Below, in pieces: positions 55,351-64,000 of a stretch of 64,000 nt of DNA. The notes below the pieces were generated by a model. It had not been told where the DNA came from. It saw only the letters and a program-made list of their open reading frames with translations, and did not search any database. A program made the translations under genes and the position numbers. The first letter of the stretch is position 1. Each line of letters opens with the position of its first letter. The DNA comes from Isoetes taiwanensis (Eukaryota; Streptophyta; Lycopodiopsida; Isoetales; Isoetaceae), in assembly GCA_021234155.1 (NCBI GenBank), contig JAJEKV010000011.1:7551132-7615131 (forward strand), written 5' to 3'.

Positions 55351-56631
55351 AAGACAAGTCATAATTTTTGTAGACTTAGCTACGAACTCCTAATAACTTT
55401 GTTGTGATAATGTTCATGGTTATATTGTGGTAAGTAATGTGAAGGCTATATAATTTTTGTATAGGTACAAATATAGCCTACATGTGCGTAGTAAGTAGCT
55501 AATAACAAGTTGGTTTGTGCGATAAAGTTAAGTCGTCATAGAATAAACAAGCAACAAAAAATGAGAACCATGGAGTTTCTTGGCCTTGCTAGCGGTGGGG
55601 GAGAGCAGGGAGGCCGCCCTCCCTCTTCTCTCAATCCAAGCTTATTCTTTGGCTTCTTGAGGGATTTGAGAAATCCATAGGGCTAGTTGGAGACTCTTTA
55701 CGCCAATTTAGAGGATCCATCCGGGGCTGCTCGTTCCTCTTTTTCTTGAAGTCTTTTTAGCGGTTCTCTCAAAGGCTTACGGGTAATCCATTAATGTGGC
55801 TCTTTTTGCTCTAATGCATCGGATGCATTATGTTTCCTTACAAGCATGGAGGATCTTGGCTGATTTTTGTGATTTTCTGCCAATCCAAAGACTTTCGGCG
55901 ATGGAATCGCCATATCTTTCTCATATCTTTGCATCTTTGCGATTGGGCACGAAAAGTTGCGAGAGCCTATTTTCAAGCCGAGTAGGAACACCTTAGAAAG
56001 GATATTGTGTCCATAAGGTGGGGCGAAATCATGTTTAGCTCTTGAGGAAAAGAATACTTCTAGTTATTTGGTTACTTGCAGTCTCACAAGGCCCCCAAAA
56101 TTGAATCAATATGACTTTTTTGTATTGATTTGTTAGTGAAAATCGAATCTTAAAATCAATACGCGTTTGTGGGCCAAAAAGTTTACAAACCATGTCTAGT
56201 TACATAATGTGGTTCATCAATACAATTTCATGACGTGATAAACAAGCAATGTTTTTTGACACAATATTAGAACATGATAGTTATAGTTGATCTTCATAGC
56301 AGCTTAAAATATGATATGTACTACTGCTTCATATATCAAGTTTAGTGGAATGATATTTAATCACATCTATTTTTATCAGTATGTGGACATAGTAATTTTA
56401 AGTGCCTGTATTAATAGTTTTTACTATATGATGTGCACTAATGGTTAATATGTCAAGTGTAGCGGAATGATATCTGATTACATCTATCTTCCTCGGTATG
56501 TGTATATGGTAATTTTTACAAACATTGATAGCAATTATTACTGTAATACCAAATGTGATCATTGTAGTTAGCTTGCATATATGGTAAATGTAGTTGGCTT
56601 AGATTGCTATTTTTGGGGATAACAAATAGAA
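55351..56631. other. Region without recognisable genes
   Basis: 55560-56000 has fairly long frames with stops (starting MRTMEFLGLASGG at 55561) that could be a decayed element 5' end, but I cannot assign it. 56330-56400 and 56450-56520 are diverged direct repeats. Confidence 0.35.
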
Positions 56632-56633
56632 TG

Positions 56634-56719
56634 GTTAACCAATACAATTTAACAACTTGGTCTCAAGTATAGAATAGTTAACCAATACAATTTAACAACT
56701 TGGTCTCAAGTATAGAATA
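56634..56719. repeat. 43 bp tandem duplication
   Basis: GTTAACCAATACAATTTAAC through AGTATAGAAT occurs twice, at 56634-56676 and 56677-56719. Confidence 0.92.
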
Positions 56720-58636
56720 TTTAATAGTGCTTCGTTTAGTGATGCTGCAATAGAGAAATTTGTGAATGCAATGGAAATGTGAACATGTGGGAGTTGAACC
56801 CATAATCTTACCATGTGTTTTTTTGCAATAAATTAGATCAAACAAAGTCAAATTAAGCAATTGCCCTAAAAAGGAGCATATCCTGTGCATTAGAATGGAA
56901 GGAAGCATGTCCGAGTGCAATAAAATGGAAGAGCATTACCTGGTGCAATATGTAAGGTGGTCATTCTAGTTAGATCCTTTGTAACCGCAACAAAACCCCT
57001 GGAAAAGGACAGGTTAGATTCACACGTAAGATGAAGAAGAATAAAATGGTGGAGGCAATTGCTACCTCCAGACTGAAAAGAGGTGTCTGATATTTAGCAT
57101 TCTATAAAATTCAAAGCGAAAAGAATATGGAGTAAGAAACTGCCATGTAGTTATCAAAGCAACAACAACGAGGATCCAAGACTAAAATATTTTTACAGCA
57201 AGTTAGGAGTTCAAGTAAGAAGAAGACATTGCAAGAACCAAACGCAAGTTTTGGTGAGTGTCTCGAGACTAAAAACCTCAGCTTGAGCATGACAAATTCT
57301 AAGAATGCAAGAAACACTGCCACACAAGAGTTTTCTGGACAGGTAAGATAAATATCATTCTAGGATTACCATGGCAGCCAAACTTCATTCTTCAACATCT
57401 GCGAGACTACAATACCACAGAAAGTAATAATAAAAAGGATAAAAAAATTGCATAAGAAAACTCAAAGCCTTGCCGTTTTTCGCTGGCATGAGCCACCATC
57501 TAGAAAAAGAAGGAAAAAAATGCATTATACCGTGCAAATATCGAGATAATAGATCTGTAGAATGGCGATAAACCCAGAAGGACTACAAGACGAAACCTGC
57601 CAGTGATAAGCAAATTCAACAGAATTAGAAAAAAAACGCAGAAGGCAGATGCATCGCACCTTGAAACAAAAAATAGCTCTGCATGCACTGAAGAGGACCA
57701 CTCTATGGACTACTCTATGGACTACTTTGAAGATGCCCCAGCATCCAGGCGAGCGCAGGAAGAGCTATCGATTGCTCCAAGTCCACCGCCGCATCAGGAA
57801 AAGATGTTCGGAAATATTAGGGTTAGGGTTGTGCTTCAGAATTTAGGTTTTTTTTTTTTTTCTATTTAAATTCATCTATTTAAATCTTCTCTCTATTTCA
57901 AAAGTATTTGGCGCTTTATCTAAGTTTGATTCCCAGCCACCGATGCGTGGAATATTCCCTACATTATTCCAAATCGGTGGCCACCAATTTTTTAAACCAA
58001 AAACTTATACATTCTATCAATGGTGCAAAACAGCTCTAAGGTCAAAAATATTTTATTCACAATATATATAGAAACCGTAGCTTCACATCATGACTTCAAC
58101 GACTCAAACACACGGCTGTATTCACATTGGCTCTTCCACGCTCAGAACATCGCCGGCACTCCTATTCACGACGGTCTCCTCTGCCACCGGGACCACCATA
58201 ATGGTCGCGGCGGTGCCTCACCATCTTCAGTTCACACAACTCCTTGATAAAGGCTATAGATAGGTTGAGATGTGAGCGCAACATGCCTCTTTGAATATGG
58301 CCAGAATGTGCGCACATCGATCGACCACTTGCATAGCATTCTCAATCTTTTCTAACGGTTGCAAGTGCCATTCGCCAAGTTACGCACGGCACTGAGACAA
58401 CACACGCTCCTAACGGCATCTTGTGCGTCCTTCAAGACCACGTGATAATATCAAAGCTGCTCTTTCTTCGACCCAGATTCAACAGCAGATTGGTCCCGCG
58501 GACTCAACCTCCTCGCCGTCACCTAATCTCCACAACCTCTCGCTCACCATCAGCGGACCATCCGCATGCCATTGTTGCTGCAATAAAAACAATAAAGCAT
58601 AAGATATATGCACATCAACATTCTCATAACAGACAA
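56720..58636. other. Region without recognisable genes
   Basis: 57818-57833 has TTAGGGTTAGGGTTG, a telo-box-like motif on the minus strand, followed by T/A-rich DNA. 58090-58560 is GC-richer and open in short minus-strand frames, possibly belonging with the ORF at 58637-59101. No family is recognised. Confidence 0.35.
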
Positions 58637-59101
58637 TTAGAACACTACATCATGCAATGTCAAATTCATCATCATTAATGTCAAGAGGGATAATTCCGCA
58701 AGGGATGAGGAGACTCTGGGGACGGTGGGACTCCCTCTAGCATACACAAAGTCGGCGCCATTCTTCGGGTCCTCCAAACTCTCCTCTCCATCTTCAAATG
58801 ACTCCAGGATCCCAAAACCTTTTCCTCCTCTTCCCCACTTTCGCTCGATTGGAACCATACAGTTTGAGATCCAAATAAAGCCATCCTCACATCCATTTGT
58901 ATGAGCAAGTTTGTGGAGACAAAGATGATTCTCGCCCGGCTTACACCCTCTCGAAAGTGACGATGTGCAAAATTGTTGGGCATATAGGACCCATGAACTA
59001 GCCAACTTTAAGAAGTTCTTTTGCCGGTCTGTGACATATCTAATCGTGTGGAAAAAAGACACGCCCCGAAATTTGCCCCCATGATAAGACACAAAATGCA
59101 T
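58637..59101 (-). CDS. Hypothetical ORF, 154 codons
   Basis: Continuous minus-strand frame: MHFVSYHGGKFRGVSFFHTI, QKNFLKLASSWVLYAQQFC, then an acidic middle (SFEDGEESLEDPKNGAD) and a hydrophobic end. The local base composition is higher in GC than the neighbourhood. I do not recognise the family. It may be a captured exon or part of a decayed transposase, or a chance ORF. There is no upstream TATA or supporting neighbour. Confidence 0.3.
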   Translation of the reverse strand: MHFVSYHGGKFRGVSFFHTIRYVTDRQKNFLKLASSWVLYAQQFCTSSLSRGCKPGENHLCLHKLAHTNGCEDGFIWISNCMVPIERKWGRGGKGFGILESFEDGEESLEDPKNGADFVYARGSPTVPRVSSSLAELSLLTLMMMNLTLHDVVF

Positions 59102-59384
59102 AATGCCTTCCCCATGATCAGATGTTTTATCTCTCCAACGCCATACAATGCATACTCTTCCACGTTATCTATGATGCCTCTGCAAATTAGGACTTATGGA
59201 GTGGCATAGACTTGATGTCAAACTAGATTTGATCTGGCTTCAAAGACATGAACATTATAACTTTTGCTTGTCTCACTCTATTTACATAGTACTATTTACC
59301 TATTGATGCCCCCTAGTTTTTATAATGTCGACCAATCGGCAACTCTAGAATGGGAATACAACGTAGGTTCGACTTCCTCTTTGT
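59102..59384. other. Short region without features
   Basis: No gene or repeat supported. Confidence 0.4.
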
Positions 59385-59900
59385 TCGACCGGTCTAAACT
59401 TCCCCATTCAAGCACCTTGCTATACTAGGATAGAAATCGCTTTAGGTAAAAAGTTGTCAACCCAATGGATAGTCTGGAGTCAAATTGGAGTTCTAGAGTC
59501 GTCTGGTTGCGGTTTCCTTTCCTCCCCTCAAAAGGAGCTTCAACTTAGGCGTGACTTCAGGGGTCTAGTTCCCTTATCCCCTTCAAGTACCACACCACTT
59601 GTTCTAGCGATTTGACCACTCCTAGTCTAGAATGTGGTCCGCACCTAGGTCCACTTCCTCCCTTATTTGACCGTCTATTCTTCCATTCAAGTACTGCTAC
59701 TTCTAGAATAAAAAACTTGAGACGGGCAAAGTTGTCAACACCTATCTTGGTGGACGGTCCAGTTGAGTTACAAAGCCATTATGGTTGCTTTTCCAAAATC
59801 TCCTCCTTGGGAAAGGGCTACAACTTAGACCCCACTTGTTCTAGTTCCTCTTCCGAACCTTGAATCTTTGATTTAAGTACCACGCCTATTTGACACCATA
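59385..59900. repeat. Diverged ~285 bp direct repeat, two copies
   Basis: Copies starting near 59390 and 59672 share in order GACCG-TCTA, CTTCC-CATTCAAG, AAAGTTGTCAAC, GGTTGC-TTTCC, CAACTTAG and CTTGAATCTTTGATTTAAG-like ends, at low identity. Confidence 0.65.
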
Positions 59901-61060
59901 ACAATAGATTGACTCCATCATTATGTTGAAAACATCAAAACTACCCCCGTAGTCTTGTTCCAAAAGTAGAGATGATGGAGCCGACACCAAACAATAAGCA
60001 TTATCAATTGTCTTTATGGATCTTAATTGTGGTAATATAGTTCTCTTGTAACAAGATCAGAGCACTCACACAATTCTATTCATTATTTTACTCTATAAAG
60101 TTTGAGATGATCTTGATGTAAAAGGTGTTGGCTCTTGTGGTGTCCATTGAGATGATTTTGGTGGGTTGAAATACTTCTATTGAAATAATTTTTATTGACT
60201 ATATTGTACAAACATGAAGAAATTTTTTAAGGCTCCTAGAAGTCAAATTTGCTCAATGATACATCAAACTTGTCTTGTAAAACCCAGTTGAACAATAAGT
60301 AAGAGATTCCTTACCCGAAATATGCAAGGAAAACCTAAAGCATGCATAATAAATGCTTTAAGTAATTATGAGTCCTCATATATACATCCTTATAGATATT
60401 AACAATTTATACATTGGAAAAAATAGTACAAAAGTACACTTAGCCCAACATAAACTATACCAAAAATTGGTAAGAAATAAGAAAGCAATTCATAAGCCAC
60501 AACATGCAACGGAGAAAATAAGTTAATGTACACAACATAAGTCAGTTTAGAATCGTGTTCCAAAAGTAGTGCAAAACTAGATTGTGTAGGAATTATTAGT
60601 TATTATAAAGACTATGCTCAAAGTCAATAGTGACTTCAAAGGATTCAAACAAGTGTATGAAAAAAGCAACAATATAAACCACCATACTAGACTACTTTAA
60701 AAGCATAGTAAAAGCATGGACCAAAAGCCATATAACACTTGTAAAATCAATCATGATTTTTTGAACTTCTCCTAAAAATTTGGAAGCACTAAAACTATGC
60801 TAAAAAACATTTATTACTACTATGTAAAATCATCTTAAATTATAATATTGAAAATTCTAAGTAACTAGTATAAGACACAAAATTAGCATAAGAGTTATGA
60901 TCAAACTAGCATTGATTTCATCAAACCATGGTTGACATATAGTTTTTATTGAGATTATAAATTGCATGTATTAAAAACGGCCTTCTTATCTTGATTTCCA
61001 TCATGATTATGAATGCAAGTTAATTTTTTGGGGAGCCTTGTGTCTCATCTTATTCAGGTT
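59901..61060. other. AT-rich region without recognisable genes
   Basis: Very AT-rich, with no ORF over 60 codons in most of it. Confidence 0.5.
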
Positions 61061-61758
61061 TTTAAAGCAGGTTTGATTTCCTTCTCTTCTTTTGCTCTTT
61101 CTTGCTAGCGAAAGGTCTAGAGTTGTTTTTCTTGAAAAGAACATAGTAGTTTGATCCACTCTGATCCAGTTAAAAAAATGGACTCAATTGTGATTGCCGA
61201 ACTAAGGATATGTTGTGGGACGGAGATGATGCCTTCATATCATAAAGCCGGGCTTTTGAGGGGAAGTCCGTGGCTGAGCTTATGTATCTAGCTTGCCTCG
61301 AGGTTGATTGTTTCACTTCCGACAATCAAAGATTCTCATTTGGGTTCATATTCGGCTAACTAATTTGCGTACCGGATCAAAATCTAGGGGCATTGGCGAC
61401 TTCTTTGAGAATTGGCGATTTCTCATGTTACTCTGTTTTCTTTTCTCATCTCTCTATTCTTGCAAGAGGATTTTGAGCATTCAAGGTATATCAAGTGACT
61501 TTTGGAAAATATGTACTGACTCAGCCAGTATTCTCTCCTAATTTGGAAGATGTTGATTTAGATCCCTGGTAGTACAAATTAGGTAGAAGAAGAGGTTGAG
61601 AGAGACCCATAAGAAATGGAAGCGATTATGGCATCCGATCCATGTGGGATTTTGTGCTTAATTTTTATTTGATCGAGGGATCATTATTTGTTATAATATT
61701 TCCAATCTTATGAATATAAAATTTTCTTTCTTTCAAAAAAAAAAAAAAAAAAAAAAAG
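61061..61758 (+). mobile_element. LINE 3' end fragment with poly-A tail
   Basis: A decayed 3' region ending AATATAAAATTTTCTTTCTTTC followed by 24 A residues (61735-61758), the style of plant L1 3' ends. A 77-codon frame at 61308-61541 has no certain motif. The 5' edge and target duplication could not be fixed. Confidence 0.55.
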
Positions 61759-61836
61759 TCCTTATGCATGTGTGTGATCTTGTAGGTTAAGACGGGGTTC
61801 AGATCACCTTAGCATGGTGTTGAGGATAGCATTACC

Positions 61837-61984
61837 TGGGGGGAGAATGTGACATTCCCTAGAAATATATGCCATAAATATGTATATATCTAGGCCTGTG
61901 AATCCTTTGGCCTACAAGTTTACTTTAGTAGCCTTGTACACCATAGTTGGGGGAAAAGGGAGCATGGCTAAGTTATTTATACAA
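61837..61984 (+). repeat. Polypurine tract plus truncated 3' LTR of the solo-LTR family
   Basis: TGGGGGGAGAA (61837-61847) is a polypurine tract directly followed by TGTGACATTCCC, the family's LTR start. Similarity to 43240-43375 continues to CATGGCTAAGTTATT and stops at about 61984. The tract shows that the parent is an LTR retrotransposon. Confidence 0.8.
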
Positions 61985-63390
61985 GAATTTATGTGGGCGG
62001 TTATCACCACCACTACATTGTCTTTTAGTTTATATCTTTAAGAAAAAAGAAGGAATAGTCATTGATATTCCATCATGCACACTTCCTTCAAATTAATTAA
62101 GCATTACAAACAACTCATAAAAAATTCACCATAATATTATAGTTGGTCAATAACAATATAAAAAATGTTCATCTTTATGGCTATCCATATTCATATGAAG
62201 TAGACCTTATAGTTTTTGAGGCGGATGTTGCAGCTACATGGGATCATGAGGCCGGATGTTGACTACATGGGATCATGACTTTGTTGTAGCTACATACCAA
62301 GTATATAATACCACTATATAATGGGCAAAATAACTAAAACATTGCATTAGAAAAACTCAAATGTGTGGAATTTGTTTAAACTAGTCACAGAGATAAAAAA
62401 TAAAATATTGAGTGCAAAAGGTTCGAGGTTCATTTAGAAAACAATGTAGATTCATGCTACTGTTTGGTTCACCTATTGATTGGTTCCTAAATAATGACCT
62501 TTTCCTCGATTTCGCAATGGGCTTCTACCACTTGGACAAATGCACTAAAGCTCTCCCATTAGTGTAGGATGATATAATGGTTCAATAATTAGCATTTTTG
62601 GGGCACTTGGCCTTAACCATGGCCATCCCAATTTCAATGGTTTATCAATGGCTCAAGTTATGTTAATCCAAGTGTCAGCGTTAGTAGAACACCCATTAAG
62701 TTTAGGCGATATAATGTTCACCCAATAATTATACACTGCCTAATGATTATGGGGCAACCAATAATGTAGGCCCAAGAATGAATTTGAGCTCATAAACAAT
62801 GGCAAGAACATCATCTTTCATGTTAAGCATAACTCATATGTGCAAGTTTGTTCATATCTTTAGCTTCCTCCAAAATATAGGGATAGAACTAAATGGACGC
62901 GAGCATTATAGAAATCCAAAGTGATAGCTTGCCAGAAATTTGACATGGATAATTGAGACATGTAAATATAGGGAAGGACCAAGACTTGTGCACCCTTAAG
63001 AGTCTGACGACATGGCATACCAATTAGTGTATGTGTTTTGCTAGAAGAGATTTATGTACATTTTGGAGTGCCACATGTGGGCAACGACAATTTTTTGTTT
63101 GTAGTTTAAAATGCACGCTTCTATTGGTTTGTCTGTTTTGGAGTCCAGGATTGTTTGAATTGATATTATTATATTGCCCATGGTTGGTGTGGGCCTCAAT
63201 GGCTAACATTACTTTGTTTGCAAAGGAAACAACACATCGATGGGTTTAAAAATAGCTATGGATTTGCCCGGAGAGGGTTATATGCAGGAGAATTCATCAT
63301 TCTTACCTGTGATTATCCTGGCAATTGAAATTCACGGCCTCTTGCCATCCGGATTATGCCATATTCATCATCACGCTCTCCCCAAAAAGG

Positions 63391-63424
<34 letters not shown>

Positions 63425-64000
63425 AGCGACTAATCCGGATGCATGTGGCTATAGAACGATTGATGGAGTTTTTCGTTCTTAAAAATCCCGTAAACATCGA
63501 TTGGTTAGTGGCGCACAGTTTCTTTTCTTTGCTTGCTCCCTTCTATTTGTTACCGTTTGGAAGCCCTGTGTTTTCCTAAACAACCATGCCGAAATTTGCA
63601 TTTGGGCAATCTTGCTATGGCTAAGATGAAAATCTTGAAGGCATCCATTGTCTTTGAATAACATCTCAAATCAAACCCCCAAGAATAAATCATAAGTTTG
63701 GCCATGTCGAATCTGGATGAATCATTAAAATAAAGATTGGGCAGGACACGTTTGTCGCCCAAAGATTATGACGGACGAATAGAGCAACGGGGCGAAATCC
63801 AACTTCTTCAAAAGCTTGAATTGCTTTTTCATCTACGGATACCGCCTATTACCCACATACTACGCACAGAGAACCAAATTGCCGGCGGACGATTTATAAC
63901 ATGTTTGGGCGATTTTCGTGATACCTGCTTGAGCTAGGCTGATTTAACGAAGCCCACTATGCCCTCGGGCCGTCCAAAGCCCATCACGAGACGTGATTGA
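61985..64000. other. AT-rich region without recognisable genes
   Basis: Short ORFs only. A 32-base A-run (63391-63422) is flanked by the inverted pair CATCCGGATTA (63348-63358) and TAATCCGGATG (63431-63441). Nothing else is supported up to the window end. Confidence 0.45.

Noticed and set aside
55561-56000. Possible LINE ORF1 start (MRTMEFLGLASGG)
   Set aside because: Frames are broken by stops every 20-30 codons and I could not match any ORF1 domain. Left as unassigned.
63240-63579. Lysine-run ORFs around 63400
   Set aside because: Produced by the 32-base A-run.

Overview
The window is nuclear DNA from a land plant with a large, repeat-rich genome. Three plant gene families are recognisable: a cinnamoyl-CoA-reductase-like gene with short GT-AG introns, 3' exons of an ARIADNE-type RBR ubiquitin ligase, and 69-72 bp leucine-rich-repeat exons of an ERECTA-family receptor kinase. 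Almost everything else is transposable elements or simple and tandem repeats. I cannot name the species. No bacterial features, CRISPR arrays, rRNA or tRNA genes were seen.

Layout. 1-4790: a GC-rich, heavily frameshifted LINE read on the minus strand. 5001-5540: three copies of a ~180 bp satellite-like repeat. 5541-9682: AT-rich DNA with a hairpin and a 132 bp foldback. 9683-10038: three ~118 bp direct repeats that run straight into the start codon of the only intact gene, the CCR-like gene (10038-11505, six exons, 325 codons). 12187-12586: a hAT-type MITE packed with GTAC, with a perfect 8 bp target duplication. 15221-16473: an ARIADNE pseudogene. 17962-18117: a broken Dof-like zinc finger.

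18706-37090 is the centrepiece, a three-level nest. A Ty3/gypsy LTR element (tRNA-Asp-type primer site, CCAAT target duplication, RT deleted, very long extra ORF after integrase) was hit in its gag-pol region by a 9.46 kb CACTA-type transposon (3 bp duplication AAC). That transposon was in turn hit by a 3.6 kb Mutator-like element (9 bp duplication AACTTAAAG). The innermost element is a Pack-MULE: it carries, on the minus strand, a signal-peptide-like exon and seven spliceable exons of an ERECTA-like receptor kinase ectodomain. A 312 bp MITE also interrupts the post-integrase ORF.

37096-64000: repeats (a 97% identical 167 bp inverted repeat at 39661-40177 and ~440 bp tandem units at 40183-41265); an RTE-like LINE (about 41440-45620) split by a 1632 bp solo LTR (43240-44871); motif arrays built on TATTCCGGAATA; a LINE with its endonuclease/RT half inverted relative to its 3' half, as expected of twin priming (49270-52985); two more fragments of the solo-LTR family (54503 and 61848); a LINE 3' end with a poly-A tail (61735-61758); and long AT-rich stretches in which I see no gene.

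Only the CCR-like gene looks able to make a normal host protein. The other host-derived sequences are pseudogenes or captured fragments.
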